Assembly (NCBI RefSeq): GCF_015706575.1
Contig: NW_024037074.1
Location: 16,233,334-16,297,333, forward strand
Length of the DNA stretch: 64,000 nt
Origin: Patiria miniata
Taxonomy: Eukaryota > Echinodermata > Asteroidea > Valvatida > Asterinidae
Reading direction: 5' to 3'
The notes below the pieces were generated by a model. The model made no database searches. It saw nothing but the letters and a program-made list of their open reading frames with translations, and was not told where the DNA came from. Both the position numbers and the translations under genes were made by a program. Within the stretch, counting starts at the first letter, position 1; the number at the start of each line of letters is the position of its first letter. Below, in pieces: positions 53,522 through 64,000 of the stretch.

Positions 53522-56500
53522 ATTTTAGGTCCCAGACTACATGCACCCACATTTCTTTCAAAGTCTATTATTTTTTCCCGTCGTTTCCTTTCAAAGGTAC
53601 ACAATCATTTCTGCTATAAAATAGCGAGGAATTATGTATTTTATGTGAGCAGCTATAGGAGCATCAGTATTGGAAAGTGGCGAATACGTATAGGATAGGA
53701 GATCATTAAACTGTGACGTCACGCGACAATGTCTGTGTTTGACGCCTGATTCCAGTTATAAAACAAAAATTCGTTATAGTTTGTATTGAAAAAAGGTTGG
53801 CCCTGGTTGGAATGGCTGGTAACCTGTGAATGTTACGTTTACACATGGCAGAGGACCAGTGTGTTGTCATGCATAATGCGTGTTGGCGTCTACCGAGTCT
53901 AGTACCTGATGTCCGCCCTCATTATATATGCATATTCGGATGGCGAATGGTCGTTAAATTCTGACTATACCAATTAGTAGTCATATGGATGTGTACCTTG
54001 CAACCACACAGTGTAAACACAATGCCAGACAGCAAAATAATGCCGGGAACTGAAGAATAATTTACTAATTAAACGCCAAGGTTACAGGCTTCATCAATAC
54101 AGTGTAGGTTATGGTGGAAATATACAGTATATAGTGGAGGCTATAGCGGAGCTGAAATACGCAAGGTATATGGATTTGGGATAAATGATGTTAAAAGGGA
54201 GGCAAAGCATGTTGTTAGTTTTTAAAAAAGACAACTATAGTGAAATTTGATGAAAACATCGAACGCGTGAAAATGTATCACAATCCTTGTTGCTTATAAT
54301 CACTGAAATGTATTGGATTACTTTGCACATTAATGTTTCGAGTTAAATGTAATGTGATAATTCTAATGATGATGATTACACTCGTATGCAATATATTCTT
54401 CTGGGAAATATAGGTTTATTTTTAATCTACAAAAGGTCTACGAGTATAATGTCGATCAGTGTGTTAAAAGTTATGTATATGTTAAAAGTGTATCACTGAA
54501 ATAGTAGTTCACATGCAAATTCTTATAGCTATACATGCCACGATTGAATAACGCGTCGCTGGTGCACATACAGGGAGAGTGATGCCTATAAACATAGTGC
54601 CTGGTTCGCGTGTTGCATCACGTGACTTTAGTGAGGCAAATTCAGAATGGTGCTATGGGGTTAAATTTTGAACACTGTCACAAACATTCGTTTCATTGAT
54701 TTTACGAAAAATAAGACACAATTTCCTTACCAGAGTCGCAGAGATTTGACAACTTCATCCAGATGAGTAAAACTCCAAAGGGTAGTCTTTATTATTTCGG
54801 CAATAATTGCAGGACTAGATCGCAAAGTAATGAGATAATATTTAAGATGAAAATATATAGGCTCGTCCTATTACACCTTTGCATCAGATAAAACACCACG
54901 TAAATGTACGCATGCATTTTTACGTTACATTTCCCAAAGAGATACATATTTCGGACAATTTGTTCCCACGATGACTTGGAGGGGCCATTCTACAAAAATA
55001 ATAAATTTAATAGATTTTCCGAGGCGGAAGACCTATTAATTTAGCTTAATCCGCTAACAGAATGGATGTTCCCCATATTGATAGCCTAAAACTAATTGTT
55101 CGTCAGTTTGAGTGTTTTGTGTTGCTGTGATTATAACTTTGTTGGATTTATGAGTGTAATGAAAATGCAATATGCATAAAAACAATATATACAGTGTATT
55201 GTATACAATGCATAAAGACAATAGTGTGATAATTATTCAGATAATATATTTCCAATGAAAATGTACCTTGGTATTTAAGTGTGGATATACATGAGTGTAA
55301 AGTATAACATAAAATGTATGCGTCGTTTGATTTGGTTTATAAAATAAAAAGAAGTAATGAATTCCTGGTTGTTGTTTGATCAGTTTGCCTTACTTTTCCG
55401 AGACAATCTAGTCAATTTTAACACAAGAGGTAAAACCGGTATTATACCGACTTTCTATGGCCATACCACCGTATGGTCCAGTAGGCCTATAGGTATATCA
55501 GACTTCAGTCCTATATCAATCTCACAGTTACAGGCAAGGTGTATTCAACAACAAACACTGAGTTAAACGGAAATCTCACTATAGCAATGAGCATTGGCTG
55601 CACAGTCATTAACGAATTTTGGGTGTCGTTTCATTGGAAAGATATCCAATACTTTTGAACTACTGTGGCCGCTTTACAGCCCATGCAACACATATCCTTA
55701 TTATAGTGTCACCTGACACGACAACAAAAAAGTGCGGCATTCACCTCTGGAAACGAAATCTTTGACAGTACCACGTGTCTCATGAGCGGTCTTTGACCGT
55801 TCAGCGGACACCAGAACTTGAATTAAGGTTTAAATTTCACCTTGCAATCCCCAAGACGAAGATTAGCAGAAAACCACTTACAGGGAAGCGTCTTAGGGTG
55901 CGACAAGAGCATTCATTGTGGCTTTTTTTTTTTTATCGCAGCGCGTAAATTGTACGGAGTAATACCACTAATGGAAGGTCAGTGGTACGGGATAGCGCTG
56001 CCGTGAGACTGAGAGTAACGTACCTATAGAGAAGGCGTGACTGAATAAGAACTGGGCTTACCCCAGGGTGAACGAAGCCGCAGCTTTAATCTTGATGAAT
56101 CACTGAATGTTGGCCCTACGCCTGTAGATTCGCAGAGGGTGAGCCAAGATACTGGAGCCGAGCCAGCATGACTAAACATAATAATTATATCCCTTTTCAA
56201 AGACTGCTAACTCGCCTTCCAGACCCTCCTTCAGGTTTTTTTGAAAATTTTCTTTTTAAAATATTCTAGGAAAAAAATAACAAAAGGTCCCCAACGTTAC
56301 AGGATGACGTTTCCGTATTTACAAGTTCTTTCAAAAATTGGTTACTCCTTCCACGATGGCTACATTGGTACATCATTCGAGAGCAGAAATCTCGAGAAAC
56401 ATGGAGGAAAATTATATGGGAAAGACTATCGTTGCACACTAAACTGAGCCTGCGTAACTAATCTGTCAGTCCATGATACGCGTTCCTACTCGGCATGTTC

Positions 56501-57728
56501 GAAGCCTTGGGACACTAGAAATTTGACCGTTCGACGAAGGCGCATTCCGTTCACACTCGACCCAATCTCAGACCACTTACCGGAGTATCTCAAGTGCGTC
56601 CACAGTGTAAATGAAAGCGACTCATGTTTTGGCAGGAGTCGAGTGATAATGCTAAAAATAGACCAGACGGGCCCACGAATGTTTTGAATTTAAAAGTTGT
56701 AACGCCGTGCTTCATAATGGCGTGACCTTTGCTTATTTGCATTTGACCTATGCAGAACGTCATGGTTGATCAATTGGCAATTGAACGTGTAAACCAACAT
56801 AAACCGTGAGTTTTATTCGGCACCTGAGAGATGTATACTTATCTATTTATTTATTTCAACTATACACGGTAACCCATTCAACCAAGGTTGTTTTTCAAGG
56901 GGCCGTGTTGCGTAAAAATTGGACAATACACAAAATATAGTCAGTAGGCCTACTTCAAAACATATACATTGTATAAAACAAAATGAAACATTGAAATTAG
57001 CCCGGCTTTCAATTTCTGAAGTTATATCTGGTTTCTCTGCAAATCGCATAAATCTTTCGCCTTTTACTAAAGATGTACGTGCCGCTTAGAAGAACGTTTG
57101 TACGAGACTTTTCCAATTTTTCGTCGGCCTTTCGAGGCCTTTAGTGACCTTTAGTGACCAAAGACAGAATCTGAGGGAAGCGTGATTAATCCTAAATGTT
57201 ACTAACTGGGAATTGAGGACTAAACAAAACACATTGATTTTGGAAGACCGTTTAAGAACAATGTCATTATTCTATATTAATAGAAAAATGACATAGTAAG
57301 GAATCTGAACTTCTTTTTCTGTTTTGCCTTTCTGAGAAAGATAGGGCGTAAAGACTAGGCCTATATCTACTCAGTTTGAAGTGTCCTTTGTTTTGTACCT
57401 GAAGTTTGAAAATCTGCATAGGGGCCTATAGAGCGATGCTACTTCATTTACCATGCCATGACGCCAAGTGTAACATCCATCCTTGGATTGGAATTCCTGA
57501 ACTTAAAGAGTGTAGATGAAGGACGACACTATACAGTCCGTTTTCTTCAGAGAAAGGTTTTATAAAGTTGTGCGGATAATGGTACATGCTAGGGGCGACA
57601 AGGAGAGAAAGCTCGATCACTGGGTGTGATTGATTTTAATACAGCACGATTACATAACTGTGTCTGGTATAAAGCTAAAAACTCTCGCGAAGAGTGATAG
57701 CGTATTATTAGACCGTGGATGTCACTAT
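53522..57728. other. 3' UTR and intergenic stretch, no gene seen
   Basis: The 3' UTR of the NMES1-like gene begins here; an AATAAA candidate lies near 55341. The remainder has no recognised coding exon. TAGGCCTA octamers occur near 55486, 56946 and 57357. Confidence 0.45.
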
Positions 57729-57908
57729 ATGTTGATGTATTCGGTTGAGTCCAGAATGAATTAGAATGCATCGAATTTATCATTGATATGCTAATGATTG
57801 TATGGTTCGATGGTCAGAGCGGGAATTTTGAATAGGTAGTGGTATGTGATGCTAGCGGAGAAACGCGTCACTTCACGCTTGCTAGCAGCAACGCAACACA
57901 CGTTATTT
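57729..57908 (+). repeat. Ngaro split direct repeat A1
   Basis: 180 bp beginning ATGTTGATGTATTCGG and ending ACACACGTTATTT; identical by eye to A2 at 61953-62132. Marks the 5' end of the element. Confidence 0.9.
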
Positions 57909-58616
57909 TTTAGAGCTGTCGCCATTTTCAACACTTTAAACATGTCATCAACTCCAGCTACGAAAGAGGACATTCAGGAGCTATTGGCTCAATTCTCATC
58001 TAGTCAAGCTAAGATACTGGAAGACAAGATAGCTGAAGCTTCTGCCAATTTTGATACAAAGCTCAAATCCGCCACTAGCGTCAAATTAACCTGGAAAAGG
58101 GAAGGCCATAAACGACAATATAACTTTAATCAGTCTGTATTGGATCACGTCGTAGAAGCTGAACGCAAAAACCAGTCAACTGAAGTGCAGCAAGAGCTAA
58201 CCAGTATTAAAGCTCTGCTCGAGCATCGTCAAAAGCTAATCCGACTAGCCGATACCAGCCCCTCTGGCTGGGCAACAGTCGAAGAATACGAGAATAACGA
58301 GTTGGCCAACGACTCCGGAGATGACAAGAAGATCACAAGGGCAGAAGACAGGGCGGCCAGAAAGCTTAAAGCGGCGTCCGGTAAGAAGTCCGCCGGGGCC
58401 AAGAGATTCAAGACCGGTGACTACCACTACCAGACTCCTGCTCCCGCTACTACTTCTGTCGCTCCTGCTTCTCAATTCCAGTTTTTTCGTGGCCAACGAT
58501 TCCCAACCAGCAAAGACATCTGCTACGCTTGCGGAAGCCAAGGTCACTGGAGAAAATCCTGTCCAAACATCAGTAGAAGGCAAGACAAGAGCAACACCCC
58601 AAGTTTCTCCACCTAG
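57846..58616 (+). CDS. Gag-like ORF of the Ngaro element
   Basis: About 256 codons from the first ATG, which lies inside repeat A1; a second ATG at 57942 is an alternative start. The product is charged and helical in its first two thirds. Near the end it has a zinc knuckle (CYACGSQGHWRKSC), the usual nucleic-acid-binding mark of Gag proteins. It overlaps the RT ORF in a different frame, as is common in this order of elements. Confidence 0.8.
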   Translation: MMLAEKRVTSRLLAATQHTLFFRAVAIFNTLNMSSTPATKEDIQELLAQFSSSQAKILEDKIAEASANFDTKLKSATSVKLTWKREGHKRQYNFNQSVLDHVVEAERKNQSTEVQQELTSIKALLEHRQKLIRLADTSPSGWATVEEYENNELANDSGDDKKITRAEDRAARKLKAASGKKSAGAKRFKTGDYHYQTPAPATTSVAPASQFQFFRGQRFPTSKDICYACGSQGHWRKSCPNISRRQDKSNTPSFST

Positions 58617-60666
58617 CAAGGACACCGCAGCAAGCAAGTCTAACACGATCAATGAAGTTGAGTTATGTTACTTTACCGATAATTTCTTTGAGTATGAAGA
58701 AAGGTGTTCCACAGGTTGCAAAATTCAAGTGGCTGGTCGTTTACATCATCATTATGATTTTTGGAGAGCAATTAATGCCAATTCCTATGTATTAGACATA
58801 ATTAGCAACGGATACATGATTCCGTTTTATGAAACACCACCACACACGCCGAATGTTGAGAAATCCAAACAAGGGTTGAATAATCGCTCAGCCATCAATA
58901 ATAGCGAATTTGTCACAAATGCAATTTCAGATTTATTAGAGACGCACTGCGTCTTGCCTTGCACAGAACAACCATACATAGTGAATCCTTTGTCAGTTTC
59001 AGTACAAAAATCAGGCAAGAGGAGATTAATACTAGATTTGAGAGAAGTGAACAGGTTTTTATGGAAGCTATCTGTCAAGTACGAAGATATGCGTACAGCG
59101 ATGTTATATCTTCAAAAGGGGGGTTTTATGTTCCAGTTTGACCTAAAATCGGGATACCACCATATTAGCATTCGTACAGAACATCAACAGTACTTGGGAT
59201 TTTCCTGGTTTTACAAAGGTGCCTTTACATTCTTCAAGTTTACTGTATTACCATTTGGTTTATCCACTGCCCCATACGTTTTCACCAAAGTGGTGAGACC
59301 ACTTGTACAGAAGTGGAGAAGTGAAGGTAAACAAATAGTTGTGTTCCTAGACGATGGTTTGTGTTATGCAGAGAGCTTTCAGAAAGCCAGAGAGCACAGT
59401 GCTCAAGTTAAAGTTGACCTGGTCAATGCGGGGTTCGTACCTAATGTACAAAAGAGTACTTGGGACCCGGTTTCAGAGACCGAGTGGTTAGGTCTGATAA
59501 TTGACCTAAAGAATGGTTCTCTTGTTTTGCCAAACAGACGAATAAACAGCATCAAGGAACGAATTCAAGAACTGTTAATAACTCCCAAGTCAGCAGGTTC
59601 GTCAACATGCGTCAAAGTCAAAGATCTAGCCAGTGTGGCAGGATGTATTGTTTCATCCTATTTAGTTGTGGGATCAATGAGTAGGGTAATGACCAAAGCT
59701 ATGCATTGTGTAATTGAATCTAGAAATTCGTGGAATTCCAAAGTTGTCATCTCAGAACAAGCCAACGAAGAACTCCTCTTCTGGTTACACAACATAGATA
59801 ATCTGAAGGAAATTCCAATAAAATTAACACCCATGTGTTCAACTATGGTGTTTTCAGATGCAAGCAAAAATGGTTTCGGAGGCTACATAGTAAATGTCAA
59901 TGATTCGATCAGTCATGGTCAGTGGTCGGAAAATGAAAGGAAACATAGTTCAACCTGGAGAGAATTAAAAGCAATAGACATGGTGTTAGCATCCCAAATA
60001 AACATGTTCAAAAACACCAGAGTAAAATGGTTTTCTGATAATCAAGCTGTTACAAGAATAGTTTGCAAAGGCAGTATGAAGTCAGATTTACAGTCTATTG
60101 TGTTAAACATATGTCGTAATTGTGTACGCAATGGAGTGTTCCTTGAATTAGAATGGGTGCCGAGATCGAAGAACGAAAAGGCAGATTTCATAAGTAAGCT
60201 GGTCGATTATGACGATTGGCAGACCTCAGATGAGATGTTCTCCCTACTTGATCATATGTGGGGTCCTCACACAATCGATCGGTTTGCCAGTTATTATAAT
60301 TCCAAATTAACTCGTTTTAATTCTAGATTTTGGAATCCAGGTGCTCAGGCAACCGATGCGTTCACCCAAGATTGGGCAGGGGAAAATAACTGGTTGGTTC
60401 CCCCGATACATTTGATTCCAAGAGTCATACATCAGTTAATAGCCAACAGAGCTGAGGGGACATTGATATGCCCCGCCTGGAGATCATCCCCTTACTGGGT
60501 GTTATTATTCCCAGATGGTTACAATGAAAGATCAGAAATCACAAGTATCCATGAATTTGTGAGTCCTTTCCCACTTTTTGAGAATGGTCGAAGTAATAAC
60601 TCTAAGTTCATTCATGATATTGTGCGCAGTACAGTACTAGCGGTCAGGTTCAGCAGTTATCAATGA
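58321..60666 (+). CDS. Reverse transcriptase / RNase H ORF of the Ngaro element
   Basis: Open frame of about 781 codons; the true start is unclear because its first part overlaps gag. RT features include the DIRS-type catalytic VVFLDDG and LPFGLSTAPYVF. An RNase H domain follows with FSDASKNGFGG and WFSDNQAV. The C-terminal TIDRFASYYN and RFWNPG region is typical of DIRS/Ngaro polyproteins. Belongs to the 57729-62523 element. Confidence 0.88.
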   Translation: MTRRSQGQKTGRPESLKRRPVRSPPGPRDSRPVTTTTRLLLPLLLLSLLLLNSSFFVANDSQPAKTSATLAEAKVTGENPVQTSVEGKTRATPQVSPPSKDTAASKSNTINEVELCYFTDNFFEYEERCSTGCKIQVAGRLHHHYDFWRAINANSYVLDIISNGYMIPFYETPPHTPNVEKSKQGLNNRSAINNSEFVTNAISDLLETHCVLPCTEQPYIVNPLSVSVQKSGKRRLILDLREVNRFLWKLSVKYEDMRTAMLYLQKGGFMFQFDLKSGYHHISIRTEHQQYLGFSWFYKGAFTFFKFTVLPFGLSTAPYVFTKVVRPLVQKWRSEGKQIVVFLDDGLCYAESFQKAREHSAQVKVDLVNAGFVPNVQKSTWDPVSETEWLGLIIDLKNGSLVLPNRRINSIKERIQELLITPKSAGSSTCVKVKDLASVAGCIVSSYLVVGSMSRVMTKAMHCVIESRNSWNSKVVISEQANEELLFWLHNIDNLKEIPIKLTPMCSTMVFSDASKNGFGGYIVNVNDSISHGQWSENERKHSSTWRELKAIDMVLASQINMFKNTRVKWFSDNQAVTRIVCKGSMKSDLQSIVLNICRNCVRNGVFLELEWVPRSKNEKADFISKLVDYDDWQTSDEMFSLLDHMWGPHTIDRFASYYNSKLTRFNSRFWNPGAQATDAFTQDWAGENNWLVPPIHLIPRVIHQLIANRAEGTLICPAWRSSPYWVLLFPDGYNERSEITSIHEFVSPFPLFENGRSNNSKFIHDIVRSTVLAVRFSSYQ

Positions 60667-60918
60667 GTTTCTGTACAAGCGTTCAGAACGCTTGGGCTTG
60701 GTGCCTTACTAGTGTAGAGACCCAGGGGGTCAATTCTGAAATGGAGAAAATTAGGAATTAAAACAGTGTATATTGTAAAGTAATAACATATATGTTGTAA
60801 CAAAGTTCTTTGTCTCTTTGTTAAGCTAATCTTCAACAGTGATAACTGGAGACACCGTTTCGAGAGGAGCGCCAACAATCAAGACCTGAGTTCTCTCGCC
60901 AACCAACTGCCCTCCATA

Positions 60919-61848
60919 TTGGTGAGCTCAAGAGCTTCAAGCACGGTAACTCAATACAACTCATCCTTTACCAGATGGCATCAATGGGCACTGTCACATG
61001 ACGAGTCTCCCCTTCCTGGTGATCCATATATAATATCATTATATCTGGTTCACATCAGCAACTCAGCAGCGTCACCATCGCCAATTATCAGTGCTTCATC
61101 AGCAATTTCCTGGGCACATCGCATGGCCAGTTTGGACGACCCCATGAAGGATCCATTGACTGTTCAAGTCATAGAGGGACTCAAACGAACACTCGCTAAA
61201 CCAAGGGCAAGAAAAGAGCCAATAACACCCCAGATCCTAGTACAGATGGTACAATTGCAAGGAGCTGACAGATCAGTACATAACCTAATGAACATTAGAA
61301 CTTTGGCTATGGCTTTAATATCTTTTGCAGGTTTCTTAAGATTTAATGAGTTAGCCTCGCTTAAGATGCAAGATTTAATGTTCCATCATGACCATTTGTC
61401 AATCCGGATTCAGTCAAGTAAGACAGACGTGTACAGACAGGGCAGTGAAGTTATTATTGCTAGATCATTTTCTCAGACTTGTCCAGTAGCCATGTTAGAG
61501 CTTTATATTAATCTTGCAGAGATTTCCAGTGGTGATAAAGAGGCTTTTGTGTTCAGGAACTTAACAAAAGTTAAAAATGGTTATTCCCTGCGCAAAAACA
61601 ATCAGCCCATGTCATATTCCAGAGTTAGAGAGCTAGTTTTGAAAGCAATTTCTCCAGTAGTTGCAGATGTTTCCAAATTTTCTTTACATAGTTTAAGATC
61701 AGGTGGAGCCTCAGAGGCTGCCAAGGCTGGTGTAGCCGACAGACTGTTTAAACGCCATGGGCGTTGGAAGTCGGAGACGGCTAAAGATGGTTATGTCCAA
61801 GAGAGCTTTTCTAACTTATTATCTGTTTCTCAGCGGTTAGGTATCTAA
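60919..61848 (+). CDS. Tyrosine recombinase ORF of the Ngaro element
   Basis: About 309 codons. The phage-integrase-like fold is marked by FLRFNEL (first Arg), HSLRSGGAS (HxxR) and HGRW, followed by the candidate nucleophile Tyr in DGYV. This enzyme inserts the circular DNA copy and distinguishes the element from LTR retrotransposons. It ends 31 bases before repeat B1. Confidence 0.9.
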   Translation: MVSSRASSTVTQYNSSFTRWHQWALSHDESPLPGDPYIISLYLVHISNSAASPSPIISASSAISWAHRMASLDDPMKDPLTVQVIEGLKRTLAKPRARKEPITPQILVQMVQLQGADRSVHNLMNIRTLAMALISFAGFLRFNELASLKMQDLMFHHDHLSIRIQSSKTDVYRQGSEVIIARSFSQTCPVAMLELYINLAEISSGDKEAFVFRNLTKVKNGYSLRKNNQPMSYSRVRELVLKAISPVVADVSKFSLHSLRSGGASEAAKAGVADRLFKRHGRWKSETAKDGYVQESFSNLLSVSQRLGI

Positions 61849-61879
61849 CATCCACCCGTTCTTTATTTATTCAAGCCGA

Positions 61880-61952
61880 TTGCTGCAGCTCGCACAATCC
61901 CAAATTAATGAGTATAGTGTGTTTTGTTTGTGTATGATGATTTAAATGATAA
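61880..61952 (+). repeat. Ngaro split direct repeat B1
   Basis: 73 bp beginning TTGCTGCAGCTCGCAC and ending ATTTAAATGATAA; identical by eye to B2. It abuts A2 directly. Confidence 0.9.
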
Positions 61953-62132
61953 ATGTTGATGTATTCGGTTGAGTCCAGAATGAATTAGAATGCATCGAAT
62001 TTATCATTGATATGCTAATGATTGTATGGTTCGATGGTCAGAGCGGGAATTTTGAATAGGTAGTGGTATGTGATGCTAGCGGAGAAACGCGTCACTTCAC
62101 GCTTGCTAGCAGCAACGCAACACACGTTATTT
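61953..62132 (+). repeat. Ngaro split direct repeat A2
   Basis: Second copy of the 180-bp A repeat, immediately after B1. Confidence 0.9.
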
Positions 62133-62450
62133 ATTTAATTATATGCTATTGTAATGGCTAAAGTAATTCTATCTTAAAATACGTTGTTTTAAGAACGTCC
62201 CATTATCATTGCTAGCTAGCCTGAGAGCGGTGGTCAGCATAGGTCAGGGCATACGTTTCCACTTTTTCCAAAAAGGTTTGTGGTTTTTCGTATCTGGCGA
62301 TCACCAAAAGCAATGGGTCGAATTCACAGTTTGTGATTAATACTTAATATGTTGATATATATCTCGATGTATATCGTGCAAAGTTATCATTAATAATGAT
62401 GTGTAATTTGAGAAGTCGATGAAACAGTGTAAGCTAATTAAAAGTATTGG

Positions 62451-62523
62451 TTGCTGCAGCTCGCACAATCCCAAATTAATGAGTATAGTGTGTTTTGTTT
62501 GTGTATGATGATTTAAATGATAA
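62451..62523 (+). repeat. Ngaro split direct repeat B2
   Basis: Second copy of the 73-bp B repeat, separated from A2 by 318 bases. Taken as the 3' end of the element. Confidence 0.85.
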
Positions 62524-63000
62524 CAAGCGTTGTTCACGTGTACCACTCATTGACGTAAATGTCGTCAATTCGAGATTAAAACATACCTCAAATATTTTTT
62601 CTCGGGCTTAAAAATGTGACAAAATATGATTACACATATTAATTGTGTATCAAAGAAGGAAATACACGTTTTTCAAATTAATGAAAAAGTGGTCGATGCA
62701 AACAAAAGTGTAATTTTCTGCTGGATTGCCAGATGAAGGATAATCTATTTGCCTTTGAACAAATGTGAAGGATTTTCTACTTTTCAAATTAACTTAAGAT
62801 TTGAATTAAATATGGATATTTCGGTGTAAATGCATTGTATAAGATCTGTTAATTATCACCGACACTCCATTGAAAGGATTATCTTGCAACTTGCACGTAG
62901 GCCAGGTCAAGATGAATATAGGCAGTGATGACGTGCGATATAAGAGGGGTCGAATTGCAAAGGCACGGTTCTCCCTCAAGCTTGAAATCTCTAGACATAC

Positions 63001-63110
63001 CGGCTGACCACAAATGAGGCGAGGAATGGGGATGTGGTCAGCCGGGCCGCGCTGGGCTGGACCGCGGGCCGGGCAAGCACGGCTCCAGGCCCCGTGGGGA
63101 GATGGATCGG
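63001..63110. repeat. GC-rich block opening with a perfect 12-bp inverted repeat
   Basis: CGGCTGACCACA at 63001-63012 pairs perfectly with TGTGGTCAGCCG at 63033-63044 over a 20-base loop. About 65 bases of very GC-rich sequence follow (GGGCCGCGCTGGGCTGGACC and onward), ending GGCCCCGTGGGG. Base composition differs sharply from both flanks. Not recognised as any RNA gene. Confidence 0.6.
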
Positions 63111-63884
63111 AGTACATTGCTAGCTGGCCAACTGCTTGAAAAAGATGCTCAAATAACATATTATGAATTCTCTCCAGGTCAAGTTGGTTGTAATGCAAAA
63201 CATCAAAGGAATTTTATTGAAAGTGTATTTCGTATTGTTTTCCTCTTTCATTATTTCGAAAAGTATCCATGTCCAAGCTAAAGGTGGCGAGGAACAAAAT
63301 GAAAAATTGAAATGGAATTAATGAAAGTAAAAATCTCACACAGTCGGTATTTAGTGCAAAGGTTTTTATTTACATTTGCTAAATTAAAAAAAAAGCAAAA
63401 ACAGAACCCAAAATAAATAACTTGATGGTATGGAATTGACTATGATTGAAACAGAAAGCGTGCACATGTACATGAATTTATACGTTATCAAAATTCACAC
63501 AAATCAATAATGACATCAACTTTAATCTCTTAGGGTTTTTTTTTTGGTGTCGAAAGTGGAACAGAATATACTTGATATTCACAGAAAAAGGCAACTTTTT
63601 ATACATAGAAAAAAAACTTACAGTTCTGTTTTCTTTAGCTTAAAGATACAATGTAAATGGGCTACTATATAAAAAATCTACATCTGCAAGTCTCCGTCCA
63701 GATCAATGTGTTGTTCAGCGATTGTGCTGTACTTGACACATGCACACACTGTCGATCCTTTTACGGCGGAAATCTGAAGCATTTTATTCTTTACAAACAT
63801 TATGTACATTCATATTTATTTTCAAAAACACAGAAAGATGTGAGATATTTGTTTGTAATCCCAGATAGCTACACTTTCTACAAC

Positions 63885-63995
63885 ATTGATAGAGGACTAA
63901 AAACGCCCAGCCACATGATGTCCTACTGGGAGGGATTCGAACCTGAGTCACAGAAGATGACAACAGGGAAAGTACCATTATGTCACAACCTGACT
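63885..63995 (-). repeat. tRNA-like SINE head at the window edge
   Basis: On the minus strand a GTGACATAATGGTAC segment (A-box-like) precedes CAGGTTCGAATCCCTCCCAG, an excellent B box. There is no full cloverleaf. A SINE running leftward is the likeliest reading. Confidence 0.4.
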
Positions 63996-64000
63996 CCACA

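Larger units (their letters stand above)
57729..62523 (+). mobile_element. Ngaro-type (DIRS order) tyrosine-recombinase retroelement, looks whole
   Basis: About 4.8 kb. Parts in order: repeat A1 (57729-57908), gag-like ORF, RT/RNase H ORF, tyrosine recombinase ORF, then B1 (61880-61952), A2 (61953-62132), a 318-base spacer and B2 (62451-62523). A1 and A2 (180 bp) and B1 and B2 (73 bp) are each identical by eye. Split direct repeats of the A1-ORFs-B1-A2-B2 kind, with a tyrosine recombinase in place of a DDE integrase, are the hallmark of Ngaro elements. The DNA-methylase domain of classic DIRS is not seen. No break was noticed in the three ORFs, and the identical repeats point to a recent insertion. 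Orientation is plus. Confidence 0.9.
62524..64000. other. Flank of the retroelement, no gene seen
   Basis: AT-rich sequence without recognised coding exons. It includes the GC-rich block listed at 63001-63110 and a tRNA-like B box near the right edge. Confidence 0.45.

Noticed and set aside
53522-55400. miR-147-like hairpin in the 3' region of the NMES1-like gene, as in vertebrates
   Set aside because: I saw no GTGTGCGG-type seed with a paired arm in this stretch.
55900-56460. Possible structured RNA around GGGCTTACCCCAGGGTGAAC
   Set aside because: Some resemblance to a U1-like stem but no 5' splice-site-pairing sequence, Sm site or promoter could be placed.

Overview
The window reads as nuclear DNA of an invertebrate animal. 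Its genes have short coding exons (30 to 380 bp) split by GT-AG introns and no operons, and the DNA is AT-rich with simple repeats, tRNA-derived SINE-like copies and retroelements. The gene content (GABA-B receptor, cholinesterase-type esterase, axonemal SPAG16/PF20, Cys-loop anion channel, prefoldin 5, an NMES1/COXFA4-like protein), an Ngaro-type tyrosine-recombinase retroelement and a striking excess of the octamer TAGGCCTA suggest a marine deuterostome, most likely an echinoderm. The species assignment is inference.

Layout. 1-8.2 kb (+): the 3' half of a class C GPCR of the GABA-B type, from the end of the ligand-binding lobe to the stop. 9.2-9.6 kb (-): a broken first exon of an esterase. 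10.3-15.5 kb (+): a complete nine-exon cholinesterase/carboxylesterase with all three catalytic residues. 16.5-23.2 kb (+): a complete 15-exon SPAG16 gene (coiled coil plus WD40 propeller, 624 residues). 24.5-35.7 kb (-): a glycine/GABA-A-like anion channel, solid from 24.6 to 27.9 kb, with two predicted small 5' exons farther up. Its long introns carry a TIR element, a SINE, minisatellites and hairpins. 39.3-41.9 kb (-): prefoldin subunit 5 in six exons, one of 32 bp. 44-53.5 kb (+): a small four-exon gene for a 95-residue NMES1/COXFA4L3-like mitochondrial protein, possibly with a distant noncoding first exon near 44.2 kb. 57.7-62.5 kb (+): an Ngaro/DIRS-type retroelement that looks whole, with split direct repeats identical by eye. 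62.5-64 kb: no gene seen, but a GC-rich block with a perfect 12-bp inverted repeat.

The genes are unrelated neighbours rather than a pathway. Two encode parts of inhibitory neurotransmission (GABA-B receptor, anion channel) and one an esterase of the cholinesterase fold. SPAG16 belongs to the axoneme, prefoldin 5 to cytosolic protein folding and the NMES1-like protein to the respiratory chain. I did not find a clearly new multi-gene system. The most unusual signals are the small NMES1-like gene, the TAGGCCTA octamer, the young Ngaro copy, the TIR element at 31.5 kb and the inverted broken esterase exon. All exon structures were assembled by eye from splice sites, reading phase and family resemblance. 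No database search was run.
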